DNA of 62,000 nucleotides from Symbiodinium natans (lineage: Eukaryota > Sar > Dinophyceae > Suessiales > Symbiodiniaceae), in NCBI GenBank assembly GCA_905221605.1, contig CAJNDS010002312.1:255001-317000 (forward strand), in the 5' to 3' direction. A program made the position numbers and the translations under genes. Below are positions 17,781 to 28,760 of the stretch, piece by piece. The number at the start of each line of letters is the position of its first letter. Position 1 is the stretch's first letter. The notes beneath the pieces were generated by a model. That model was not told the origin of the DNA. It did not search any database and was given only the letters and a program-made list of their open reading frames with translations.

Positions 17781-18420
17781 CGCTACCAAGTCGCCGACAG
17801 GAAGCGAAGGCTGCACAGCCGCTGATTGCGAGCTTGGCATGCCAATTGAACTCCACCTATACTTGAATCAAACAGAGCTACCAAATCGCATCGGCAGCTT
17901 GGCCTCCTGCACTGCATTCTCTGATGGTTTTGAACATCTAAGTCAAGGGCGCATCGGAGCATATGAGTTGACGCATCTGTGAGCGCGCGCAGGCATACCC
18001 CACGATCAAGATCCCACAGCCTTCAGGGGTAGCGCATCCCGGACGAAGGAATTGAGGAAACTACGATGGGGAGGTTCAGCCTCTATTGCTGTGAGATGAC
18101 GAGCGAAATGAAAACATTGCCATGGGAAAACTACCCTGCCGATGCTCATGGCATTTGTTGCAAAGCGGCTGGCAAAACGTATTGCGCTGGTGTCTTCCTT
18201 GCTTGTGACACGGAGGCGCCAAAAAACTGCGGCGTCGTCCTAGCTCTTCTCAAGTCTTTACACTTCGCAAAGCGTGAAAACACGCGCGAAACTCGCACCC
18301 TCCCCCTCAATCGCCGCTCGACCTGTTGCCTTGCATGCGGTGCTTGCACATCTCCCGTCGCATGGTCTGGTAGCCTTGCCTCTGAACACCGTCTCCGCTG
18401 TAGTACGTGACACCCTCCCA

Positions 18421-18678
18421 TTATCTCAGCATGTGGCCAGCCCAAGTGGAGTCCGAGTACACGTCCAGGCGCGGCTTGCCTGAGCAAGTTGGGTCGCCCG
18501 CACGTACCGTGCCAACGCAAGCAGCATCAAGGTCACGATGAAGGTCACGCTTGTGCGGTTGTGGATCTTGGGGCCTCGAGGTGACACTAAGGCGTCCGTA
18601 CTGCCGATCAGCACGCAAAGCTCTTGCCCTCAGCCTTCGTCTATTCGGCATCGCGTAGGCCATGGCCACTGTTTCCAT
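18421..18678 (-). pseudogene. Possible copia-type RNase H remnant
   Basis: The frame includes GKPRLDVYSDSTWAGHMLR. YSDSxWAG resembles the strongly conserved YSDSDWAG motif of Ty1/copia RNase H, but the downstream conserved part is missing and the frame ends soon after. Chance similarity is a real possibility. Confidence 0.25.
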
Positions 18679-18985
18679 GCGTCGTCGACACCAGTGCCCG
18701 CCTCCTCACCGCGAGGACCCTGAAAACAATGTGAGCCTTCCTTGCTGGCCGACCTCAAGTCCTTCCCCGTGACTTTGCTTTCGCGGCCGCTGCAACCAAG
18801 ATCGCACCAGATTAATCCGAGCCCAGGTACATTTTTGAACACGCAAGCGCAACACATGGCACGTACCTTTCATCTTTTCGAAGCTGGGGCAGGAGTCCTA
18901 GACCCCGACCGGAGCGGAAAGACGAGGGGCAAAGAAGGAAGGATGGGCCATCCTTTCCTGGCTCAAGGATCTGGGGCCTTCAGGG

Positions 18986-19197
18986 ATGGCGGAGGGCAAG
19001 CCAAAAGATGCCCAAGAATTTTGCCAGACTTGGCTCGAGATCATGTCCACTGTGGGATGGCTGCGCAAGACAGGAACGATGCGCGATCTTTGCCAAATGG
19101 CGTTTTCACAAGCACTAAGAAAACGCCTTGAAAGCCTGGAGCTTTTCATGGCTGATGAGCCAGCTTGGCTCCAGCTCGAAACATGCACGGTTGGGAG
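18986..19197 (+). CDS. Possible plus-strand exon
   Basis: An ATG follows CCTTCAG|GG. The frame reads MAEGKPKDAQEFCQTWLE, IMSTVGWLRKTGTMRDL and CQMAFSQALRKRLESL, with a balanced, helical composition. A 308-codon open frame on the opposite strand (18898 to 19824) covers the same bases, and only one is likely to be real. Not recognised. Confidence 0.35.
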
Positions 19198-20322
19198 GAG
19201 CCGAAGGACGCCGGACTGCTGGAGCAAGGGCCCTGCTCGAGACCATGGATTGGATCCCGCGGTTGTCTTGCAGCGTCTTGCAGACTCCGATTCTCGGCCG
19301 GAAGCGGGAGGTCTGGACCACTCTACAACTCTTCCTGGCCTCGATTCTCGGCCCGAATGAGGAGCCAACAAAGAGGGTCCTTGTCCACAACCCGGCCATG
19401 TGCAGAACCTCTCTGCATACAAGTTCGCATGGCATGACTTCCCGTGCTGGTACGGCTGATTGTTCGGCACAAGCCTGAACAACCAACGAAGTTCCGACGG
19501 GATGATGAGAAGTGACGAGCGCTGAGTGAGTTGTGCTCCCTCTTCGCTCGAAAGCAAACGTTCACTGCATGCCATTAACCTCCATGAGCCACCTCCATTT
19601 CTTCTCCACTGTCTATTGTCCTCCGTGCGAAAGTACTTTGGGATCGAAACGTTCACGACCTCTCTTGGCAAGGCCTGGGTGGTCACCTGAACGTACAAGC
19701 CTTCCTCGACGGGGCATGTTTCAGCACGATCGCCCAGGTTCCAGTTCGCCTGGTGCCGTCCTATCTCCTCAACGTTGTGCCGAACAGGACCCGCAACCAC
19801 ATCTCCAGTCATTTTCTTCAGCACCAGGACATAATGACTCAGACGAGTGGTTGGCTTTCCTCCTCTTCGGGCACTGGACCGAGAAGCATGTTGCCGGGGA
19901 GTTTATGCCCTACATTCCCGAGAAGCTGAGCAGACTGGACAGGACGAAATCGTCAGCCGAGATATTGCTCATAGCCAAAATGGCCACGATCGAGCACAAG
20001 CATGCGCATTGCGTGAACATCCCCATCCCAAGCCAAACTTGTTGGTGGTGGATCGCATATGTCTGAGAGATTGGAGCGTCATTCGGTCTAGCTGCAGCTT
20101 GGCGCATTTTGCCATAGCAGGTTTGACGACCCAAGCTCTGATCAACTTCGGGATGCTTTGGGGTTTTGAGGGTTCCAGGCCTCGAAGACCGGACTAAAAA
20201 CTCATTCTTTGTGTGACATGCGGGACGATGGATGTTTCAGGCCCGGCTGTGGTGTTTGTGGGGTAGGCGTTGTGGGGCGCACTCAGGCCAGCCTCAGCGT
20301 GGAGGCATGACCGCTTAGCATA

Positions 20323-20606
20323 ATCCGTGCTGTCCAGTCCTCCAGGTTGATTCTCAACTTGTGCAAGTTGTGCAAACGATGGGTCTTGGGCCCCGGCAAT
20401 AGACAAGCAAGTGATGGTCTCGCCAACAGGCAGAAACCGGCAACAACTACCAGTGCGGAGATTCCAGACCAAGAAATCTCCATCGGAACCTGGGCTGGCC
20501 GCCGCTTTTTTGCATAAAGCTGTCTTCAGTGTTGATAATTGTTGATACCTGCCAAGGAACCGCCGGTCACTGCACAGGGCTGCGGCGATCGGAGAAGAGT
20601 GATCCT
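20323..20606 (-). CDS. WD40-repeat exons with a GC-AG intron
   Basis: Exon one reads DHSSPIAAALCSDRRFLG and exon two continues SDGDFLVWNLRTGSCC then RFLPVGETITCLSIAG, together a WD40 blade. Removing 20490 to 20552 (63 bases) fuses CTTG|G TTCC in phase 1 and rebuilds RFLGSDGDFLVWNL. That intron starts GCAGGT and ends CCCAG with G after it. The competing GTATCA donor four bases on breaks the frame. Confidence 0.65.
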
Positions 20607-20675
20607 CAAATGTCTTTTTTCTCTTACGCCCGCATTTCACAATCGTGTTTGCCGTGTTGGTACGTCAGATGCAAC

Positions 20676-20747
20676 AACCATCAGTGCAGGTGTCTCTACA
20701 TGGCCGTCGTTCTGAAACTCGATGAGAAGGTCCTCGTCCTCTAACAC
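20676..20747 (-). CDS. Probable internal exon upstream of the WD40 blades
   Basis: It follows GTTTTCTCTTCAG|G and reads VLEDEDLLIEFQNDGHVE then TPALMVVASD. The donor may be GA (TCT|GACGTA) or GT three bases later. It probably belongs to the same WD40 gene. Confidence 0.5.
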
Positions 20748-21635
20748 CTGAAGAGAAAACACACAAGACATCGTGAGGGTTGCCTCCCCTGCAGAAATTC
20801 CATGCCATCTGAGAGTCGTGCGCGGCCGTTGCAAACCAAATGCGCATCATAATTTGGAATGCTTCTTGCTTCTTGGAGTTGGCGTCGCACTGTTGCTACC
20901 TTGCACGTGTACCCTTATACAATACATGTGGCTTGTTGCGTTTTTTACCAACGCCCATCCGCTTCTGCACAGGACCGCCCCGTGCCTGACTGTCATTCGA
21001 CAACTGGAACACACCGAGTACCTGCTCAGGCCGCGTCCCTGGATGACGTCTTGAGGGTTGTGAGGTTGTCAGGGTGTACCTCTGCCGCGAGATCGCTGAC
21101 TGATACTTGAAGGGATCCGTTGCAGTTCGTCCCAGGGCCGATGGCCAGGTCCATCAAAAGTGGATGAGTCCATTCGAGTTGGAAGATTCACCACATGTCA
21201 GGGTGTCTGCAGACGGAGCTTTTCTGTGAAAACGCCATTGGTGCCTGTGCTGCTCTGAACGTTCCCGATGAACATGACTTGGCGGCAGCTTGATATGATT
21301 TAAGCTTGGGCCTAGTGATGCAGTTGAATCGCACTCCCACCCTATGCTGGGTCAGTGCATGCAGGTGAAGCTGACAACTGAGCGGCGCATCTTTTTTCTA
21401 AGGACATAAACGTTGGATCATCGACGCAAGGAGGATAGCTTTTGCACCCTCCGCGCTATTCAAGCGCGAATCCCTGTTGCAACCTACCCTACAAAGTTCG
21501 TAAACTCTCACAACTTCAGTCTGTTGGCGATGGCCTTGACAAATCTCAGATTTCAGTACTTCACTACTTCTACACAAGAAGCAGAACAGGTCCTTTGGAA
21601 CCTGCGATCGGCCATGCGACCAAGACATTCTTGGG

Positions 21636-21885
21636 AGCCTGGCTTCGTAGGCCTCCGTGATTTGCTGGAACCTCAGCATGATACACAAACAGAAATGATC
21701 AGAAATGAGGTGAAGCCGGCAGCGTCATGACCTGCGTGGGCAGGCGGGCCTCCGGGTGGCCTCCTCCACGTTCTCCGGGTGCTTGTCGGGATGGCAATCC
21801 CTAGCCAATCGGCGATAATGCCGCCTTCGCAGGAGGACAGTGCGTAGCTTTGCCGAAAGCTGTGCTTCTTGTCCAGTCCGCCCTT
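21636..21885 (-). CDS. J-domain (DnaJ/Hsp40-like) exon pair with a GA-AG intron
   Basis: Exon one reads RRRHYRRLARDCHPDKHPEN then VEEAT. HPD is the Hsp70-stimulating motif between helices II and III. Exon two reads FQQITEAYEA, the helix III signature. Removing 21672 to 21752 (81 bases, starts GAGGCC, ends GCTGAG) joins ACCCG|GTTC and gives EEATRFQQITEAYEA with the correct J-domain spacing. The intron therefore appears to be GA-AG. Helix I lies upstream but its exon border is unclear, and the 3' donor after AYEA is not fixed. The rest of the protein was not identified, so its subclass is unknown. Confidence 0.75.
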
Positions 21886-23051
21886 TAGCTAGAAACCGGG
21901 AGTAGCGTGAAAAATCATACTCTACACCTCCAAATACCTCAGTATCTAATTTTGTGTGACATAACATGCCACGCCCAAGTTCGCTTTCTCTTCATCACAA
22001 AGCCCCCAGGATGCACCCCAACATATTTTACATACCGAAACGAACCCAGAAAGCTGGTAAGCGGCGAGCTCAATACAAGCAACGGGCTGAGGCAAGATGT
22101 GCGCGTTTCCTTTAGGGCTACATTGTACCTCTGGTGCCTCTTTCTTGCCAAGTTTAAGAAAGGACGCAACAATTGATTCAGGTCATTGCGGGGGGGGGGG
22201 GGGAGAGTGTGCACATGCAGAGAAGCTGCTGCAGTTTCTGGCTGATGTTGTGGTGTCAAGTGATCGGCACATGTGTTCTGGAAGATACAGTGTCTCAAAG
22301 GGCCAGACGGGTAAAGGCGGCGCTGATGCCAGTTTGTACAATGATCCGAAAGAGGCCAATACTTCATAACATTTCGTTCTCGTTTTGGATTTCAGGGCCC
22401 CAGGCCTCCCCAAATTAAAAAGATGTGAGGTGGGTGAACATCCTGTGGACCAAAGCATGCCGAATGATGTAATGTAGCTAAATCAACATGCCTCAACAGG
22501 CTTCAACCCAATTGCCTCTGGAGATAGGCTCGCAGCTCAAGGCAAGTGTCACACAACAGACAGGACCTGCAAAAATGCTACCAGCGTGGACTTGGTTTGT
22601 CATCTGGCTTGAAGCATTTCGGAGCTGCAGCGATCCTTCTAACTGGTGGCAGAGGCAGCTGCCCGGCGCTTCGCATGCAGCTGTGTATCAGAGGCTGGGC
22701 CAGGCAAACACGGGTCAGCTGTAAGAAGCGGTGTGTTCGGCAGTCGGTGAAATCGTGCCGTCGTGCAGTCTGCGCCGAACCTGCGAAAGATGCTAGACCT
22801 GTGGGCAATCGTCGTAGTTTATTGACCGGAACAGCACGTGCTTGCCTGAGTAAGGTCGAGGTTTCTTCGGGTGAGCATGGACATTTGACACGTTTAAGGC
22901 ATTCATGCTTCGGTTGTACGACATCGGGCATGCAGCGTTGCAGCCGCTCAACGCACCCGACTGTAATGGAAGACACAGCAAAACGGCACGCCTGATGATT
23001 TCAGGTGGCGTCGTCTCGGCCTTGCACGGGTTGAGAAGCACACAAACTTAC
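21886..23051. other. No confident gene
   Basis: Unique sequence with a 12-base G run near 22188. Both-strand open frames at 22546 to 22995 have no recognisable domain. Confidence 0.4.
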
Positions 23052-23165
23052 TTCACCTGTTGCAGACCCAAAGGCAAGCAGCACCCAATGGCAGTCAACC
23101 TTGTTTTCACATGGTGGCCCGTACATCTCGTACGACGCTCCCGTGACGGAGTTTCGCGACGTTCT
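23052..23165 (-). CDS. Possible exon, product unknown
   Basis: It reads ASYEMYGPPCENKVDCHWV then LLAFGSATGE and ends at GAA|GTAAGT, a canonical donor. It lies 120 bases downstream of the kinase stop and so belongs to another gene or transcript. Confidence 0.4.
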
Positions 23166-23283
23166 ACATCCGCATGCTCGGCCAGCCAGGGTTCTTCGCG
23201 TGCAGCGGGAGCGCCAAGTGAACGCCCACCGAGTTGTCCGAAGCGCATTCCTTGTGTTCAGCATTGTCTAGCTGTAGTGATCT

Positions 23284-24995
23284 TCACCTGCCAGACCGAA
23301 GACTTCTCGAGCCAGAGGCTTCGCTGGTCTTCTTCCGAACGAGCTGCCTGAGACGCTTGCGCACACGAGGATTCAGCCAAGGAGATGCCATCATTACTTG
23401 CCCAGCATCTCCTCCTGTCAGGGATGCTCTTACTCAAGAGCAGCAGACACTAAGACTAGCTGCAAGACTCTGTAAGACGAATAAGTCTACATCAGCTACA
23501 GCTACAGTGGCTGCACGGTTCCCTGCTTCGCCTCGCTCGTCAGGGTCCGAGCTGAGCAGCTGCTGGCAAAGATTTCTTGCTTTCGGCAGGGCCCGCCAAG
23601 GGCTCTCCGTCCAGTCAATCCCTTCCACCTCTCAACGAACATTTATCGGAGGCAGTCTGAAGATTCTGAAGCAGACTCACCGTCAAACCCTTAGAGCTGC
23701 GTCGTGTGCAGATCCCAACTGAGGACAGAGCCACATGGGCCACAGACTTTGCAATCTCTTGCCGTGTGCCAGCATCCACTTCGTCGAGTGCTCGTCCACG
23801 GAGCACCTTGTGTTGCCATGCAGTCCAAGTGTCGCTGGACTGCGGCTTGAGCCCCCGACCTGGAAGACGGCTTCGTGGAAAGGGCATCCACAGCCGATCA
23901 TCTGGTACAGCATGACTCCAACCTGAGGGCAAGAAGCAGAAAAGGGCTGGAGTGTGCCGATGATATTCCAATGCTTTACAATGCTTTCCCAGTGGCTGCG
24001 AACAGATCGCCTGCTTGGGTTGACGGGCCGACATACTCTTCTGGAGCCATGTATCCGGGAGTACCGCAGATCTTCGTTTCTTCAGGTGCCTCTGACGCAG
24101 TGTCTAAATCAATGATGCGAGCATGTGCCACCAGTTGGTGTCTTGTCCACGCCGTCTTGAACTGGGTCGGGCATCTCCACCTCAGCACTGACCTCTTCAC
24201 TGAAAGCCAAGCCTGTGGATGTTTCGCGTGCTTCGACAGAAGCTCCTGGTAGTCTTGCCACTGCAGAAGGATGTTTTCAGGCTTGATGTCTCCATGAACA
24301 AACCCGTTCGAATGCAAATGAGCCAGCCCTCGGAAAAGGCTCCGAAACACCCGCTTGATCCACTGCTCCGTTGTCGAGGCGTCGGACACAATGGCTTGAA
24401 AAAGGGAGCTGCCAGCAAAGACAACGTCAAACTCAGCATAGTGGCACGTGTCATCTTCGAGCAAGCGTTCTGGCTGTATAACATTGGGGTGGTGAGGCAT
24501 GTGCATCAGTTTCTCTTGGTTCTCCATGATCGCCTGCAGTTCGCCCTTGCCAAAGCCAGCTTTGTACCAAAGCTTCACGATACACGGTCGGCGGTGCTCG
24601 AAATCTTCACAGAAATACACTCGCCTACCATTACCTTCATGTAGTAGTTCGAGCATTGTGTAGTGGTCTCTGATCGTTTTGGGAAATTGAATGCGAAGGA
24701 TGCCCTCGGCAGTGTCCCTTTCGACAGGAGCCCCTAAGGCCTCTTCCTCCTCCGATGATTCCGACGACGACTCCAGAACTCCACCGTTTCGTGCCATCAT
24801 GAGATCAAATGCTCTTTGTGCGGCTTCTTTCTCTGATTCCAGTACCTCCTCTTCTTCTTCCTCTTCCACCTCATAGTGGAACGTGTTTTCGTCAGGACGA
24901 TTCTCAATGCCGACATCGCCATCTCCGTCAAGGTCCACTCCAATCTGACGTTCCAGGAAGTTGATGATTTTGACGCTGGCTCTTCGAGCAGCCAT
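23284..24995 (-). CDS. Protein serine/threonine kinase with atypical catalytic motifs
   Basis: The ATG at 24995 opens a 333-codon exon (to 23997). Further exons are 23922 to 23860, 23839 to 23681, 23628 to 23532 and 23414 to 23284 (TGA), giving about 482 aa in a closed frame. N-terminus: DLDGDGDVG (residues 21 to 29, EF-loop-like), then an acidic region. Kinase domain from about 109: glycine loop EGNGRRV, Lys141 in IVKLW, VHGDIKPENILL (HGD in place of HRD), IIDLDTA (DLD in place of DFG), GTPGYMAPEE, VGVMLYQMI, GCPFHEA, ARNLCQQLLSSDPDER and SPWL near the basic C-terminus. An insertion of about 48 residues (246 to 293) separates the catalytic and DFG-type motifs; it could hide an unspliced in-frame intron. 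Introns: 23923 to 23996 (GC-AG), 23840 to 23859 (20 bases, see findings), 23629 to 23680 (GTGAGT), 23415 to 23531 (GC-AG). The HGD/DLD changes may mean weak or no phosphotransfer activity. Substrate unknown. Confidence 0.85.
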
Positions 24996-25639
24996 CCTGC
25001 CAACACCAGATTACAACAAGGGCCGTGGGTGCACCTTGATGAACAAACCCCCCTCCCCTTCCCCCGGAGACTGCCAGTTCATGTGTTTTTGGATGGTTTT
25101 CCTCGGCGCTTTAGGGCCTTTAGGGTTTAGGGTTTCGACAGGCAAGGCTTCGGCCCGTTCCACGACACGTACAGCACTTTGGCTTCTTTTCTATTTGGAA
25201 CGTCGAGGGGCTCTCCATCCACTGCGGTTTGAAGTTTTGGGAAGTGGAGACATACTGCGGCTCCTATCGAACAATGCCGCGGTCAGTGCTCACTATGGAG
25301 CTCTGACGAGTGCGACGGAAGCAGCTTGAAGCCATTGCTTGCATCATACAGCCGAAGAGTACACGCATCTTCTTGAAAGAGCAGGAGTCCACAATAGGTC
25401 TATATGGGCACCAAGATTCGTGCAGTCCTACACGTTCCATGATGTCCCACCTCCCCCTCCCCGAAAGTGAGGATCGTTGCTGAGGGGGCAAAACGCAAGG
25501 AAGCGGTGGCCAAAAGTGAAGCTGCACGTGCTCATGCGAGCTAAGTGCCAGACCAAATCAAGCGCCTGGAAATGCACCTTCAAATCTGGGTATGTCCGAG
25601 GGCCTCAGCAGTCTCTGACCACATCACATTCAATGCTCT

Positions 25640-25655
25640 GCAGAGGGAAAGAGAG

Positions 25656-25700
<45 letters not shown>

Positions 25701-25743
25701 AGGGAGGGAGGGAGGGAGGGAGGGAGAGAGAGAGGGGGAGGGA
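25640..25743 (+). repeat. (GA)n then (GGGA)n microsatellite
   Basis: Purine-only tract of about 100 bases: GA repeats, then nine GGGA/GAGG units, then GA again. It generates long spurious open frames on both strands. Confidence 0.97.
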
Positions 25744-26084
25744 GCGCACCTTGAGGCTTCGGGGTTGTCTTGGCCTCTTCAGTCTCGGTCGCTTTTCCAA
25801 ACCTGGGAAGTCTGCGCCCAAGTGTGCCCAGCAGTTGCCGCTTTACCGTCTGTCAAGATACTTAAGATAGGGAGATGGAGGGGCAAGGGCCCGCTCATGA
25901 TGTTCCTTGGGGTTGCTAAGCCTCGTGCCAGGCTGGCCTTTTGCCGCGTGGCCTGCAAAAAGAGTCGGCGCGGGCTGTACACCAGCTGAATGCCGTGTAC
26001 TGTGGGCGAAGCCAGATGTCGCCGTTGCTGCCAAAGTACACCTCTGCAAGCTGCAACCAGTGCTCCATAGTGCTGCTGCCTACC

Positions 26085-26460
26085 AAGCAAATGTCATCTC
26101 TGAGACGTCTGCATCCAATTCTTGGTCCGTCCACATCTCGGCTTCTGGAGGCAGCAGCGCTACGAAGCCCGGATATCTCCCAAACCTCGTGCTACGAATC
26201 GTTGCAAAAGTCTCCGAGTCCAGTGTCAGCATCTGGACAAACGTACAACTTATAAGGATGTTGCCATGTCTGTATCCTGGCACTCCATCCATTCGGACCT
26301 TCTCCAGCACATCTTGCTTCCGTCGCCTTGGCTGAACAACAGAAACATGAGGTGACGAAAAGTGTGGGAGGCAGATATGATAATGAGCCATCTCTCGCAG
26401 CCTGGGCAAGTTCTCCCAGAACGTGAACATGCTTCGAGCGTACCTTCGACGGCTGCGCCG
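26085..26460 (-). CDS. Strong exon, product not recognised
   Basis: The minus frame reads RRRYARSMFTFWENLPRLRE, MAHYHICLPHFSSPHVSV, VQPRRRKQDVLEKVRMDG, VPGYRHGNILISCTFVQM, LTLDSETFATIRSTRFGR, YPGFVALLPPEAEMWTDQ and ELDADVSEM: over 110 codons of well-mixed composition. A further piece (STMEHWLQLAEVYFGSNG then DIWLRPQYTAF) continues at 26065 to 25985 in a shifted frame, so a short intron or frame error lies between. No family assigned. Confidence 0.65.
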
Positions 26461-26754
26461 GCGGGTCAGTTCTTGTGTAGTCCACCTTAGGACACAGGGC
26501 TAGCCAACGCTAAAACTAGTTGCAGGGCCACGCAGAACATATCAAGCTTCTGGCCCTTCTTGCAGGGTTTGGCCGGACAGGCGTCGGTGCTTTTGCAGGG
26601 CTTTGGGCTGGTCTCGCAGGCATCGCCTTGGACCTTCGTCAAGAATTCTGAAGTCTGAGCGCGAGCTGGTAATGCTTACTGCAAGTCACCATCCTTGTTT
26701 GCGTCCGAAAGCCTCCGAATTGTGCCGCCGGGATTTGTTCGTGATGCAAATATT

Positions 26755-27395
26755 CGAAGACCGCACCCTCATTCATATTTAAGTCTACTTAGAGCTTTAT
26801 ATTCAGAGGCCACGCCCTAAGATCTCCTCTTCATATTGAAACCCAATCAGAAATTTGCATCCAAAGGCCGCGCCCAAGAAATCCTGCTCTGTGCCTGTTC
26901 GCCATTAAACCTCAGCTTAATTGTGTATTATGAAGCTACATCCTATGACATCCTCCCCTGGGTCTTGCTCATGACTGAAATAAAGAAAAACTATGATATT
27001 CAGAGACCACACCCCACGACATCCTCCATTAAGCCACTCATTCATAATTAAACCCATTTCGAATTCTATAGGACAGGCCACACCCTATGAAATCCTCCTT
27101 TGGCCCCTACTCGTAGTAAAATTTGACTGCAACATTTTGCAGCCGCACCCTTACAGATCCTCAGGCTTTAGTTGTAACTCATGTAATACAACAACCTGCC
27201 AGGTTTCAACCAACGATGCGTACACAGCCGTAACAAAAACTGGAAAAACCAACCACAATTGACTTAAGCAACATGGTCTGTGTCACAGAATTGTATATTA
27301 CGAGGCCACGCCCGAAGACATCCTCTAAGCATCATGTATGTTTAAACCAATAAGGTTTTTACATTACAAGACAGTAACCCTAAGAAATCCTCATC
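26755..27395. repeat. Degenerate minisatellite, about 70-bp period
   Basis: The core GGCCACRCCCTAWGACATCC (degenerate) recurs near 26755, 26804, 26862, 26931, 27001, 27073, 27139, 27301 and 27370, separated by AT-rich spacers containing CATTCATAATTAAACC-like words. The spacing is mostly 65 to 73 bases. Confidence 0.8.
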
Positions 27396-27399
27396 TGGG

Positions 27400-28600
27400 C
27401 CTCATTGGTACTTGTAACAAGATTGAAGCAAGGACGGGGAGAATGCGCAGCTGGCTTCCCAAACTACCCCTGGAAGCCTGAAGTGGGGCTTGGAACTCGT
27501 GCAGTCGCACAGCAAAGCCCAAAACCAAACCCCCCAAACTCCAACAGAAAAAGCAAAGAAGCCGAGGAGGCCGACTTTAGGGATTTTGGGTTTTCTCGGG
27601 GTTTTTGTTCTCAATTTTGGTCAAAATCCAGCAAGCCCATGGCTTAAACATCCGATGCTTTTTAGTTCGTGAATCCCTACAGAGTTTTTGGGTTTCCGGC
27701 TAAAACCAAAACACCGTGTTTGTTTGTTGTTGGTGTTTCGATTCCCTGTGACTTAAAAAACCAACGAAACATGTAGCTCCAAGCTTTGACGTTTTCCGAA
27801 CTCCACGTGGAGAAGCCGAATCCGAAACAAACTGTGTGGATACATAGGGGTGTGCAGCACATCAGCTACAGGTACGTACAAGTTGTTAGCCGTTCACGCT
27901 GTTGCGTGCACAAGTCTTCCCTGTGCATGTGGTGGGATGGACGCCTGTTGTCAGGCTTTGCTGCGCTGCAGAGCTGAGGATGCAACTTCGTCCGGGGCGG
28001 TCCCTGACAGCTTGGGGGGCTATCAACGCAACAGTGGCACAATGATTTGAAAGATTTGCGAACAGGGGTGCAGCAATCCGCCGTGGCCTTGGAGGAAGCC
28101 TTCGGAAGCCGAACGGGAGGACATCTGGGCACAAGGGCCAGGAAGCAGTGCATTCTCTGTAGCGACAAGTACTGTAGCACTACTGTAGCACCGTAGCCAT
28201 AAGACCCTGGCGGAGATGGATTCTCAGAAACTTTACCTTAAGGCAGATGTCATGTAATAGTTGACCGGCTCAAACGCTTCGAGCTGTGCCAAATATCTCG
28301 GGCCGCATCTGCGTGATGCGGTTTCCAACTTTGTTGGGGCCTTAGCTAACAATGTATAGAACGGGGAACAGCTGAGCATGGCTGAGGTTGCAATTGCCAT
28401 CGCATTGAGTCACGTAGCAGCTGGTGTTCGTGGTGAGCGCGTGAGGCGATCAACAATGTCACCTCACTTGTACAAGCCAGCGCGGCATCACACCAGGTGA
28501 AGCGAATTGCTTGATTTCAAGTCCCCGGGCTCTTCTCCACGCAGCCACGCACGTCCACCTGGAACTGTAGCTGTTCCATGCTTTTGCTGCATCGTCTATT
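27400..28600. other. No confident gene
   Basis: Unique sequence. Short open frames only. Contains CCGTAGCCAT at 28188 (see findings). A possible minus-strand exon (QELLELARSRGVNAS...) starts at about 28755. Confidence 0.4.
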
Positions 28601-28619
28601 TCTATTTGGTTCAAAGAAG

Positions 28620-28760
28620 TTCGCATGCTGGAAACAGCTGCCACGTCCCGATGAAAGACGATGACAGTTGGGCCATGTTGGCCCGTGTTGGCCCTAAGGG
28701 CGGCTTGAGCCGAGGCATTGACGCCGCGTGATCTTGCCAGCTCGAGGAGTTCCTGCACTA
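28620..28760 (-). CDS. Possible exon, product unknown
   Basis: It follows TCTCCTCTTAG and reads QELLELARSRGVNASAQAA, LRANTGQHGPTVIVFH and RDVAAVSSM. Helical start, then a beta-like stretch. Edges uncertain. Confidence 0.4.

Noticed and set aside
18958-18966. TGGCTCAAG match to the 3' end of the spliced leader
   Set aside because: Only nine bases, with no leader sequence upstream.
25477-25989. 170-codon plus frame with an (ER)n stretch
   Set aside because: Built across the GA/GGGA microsatellite.
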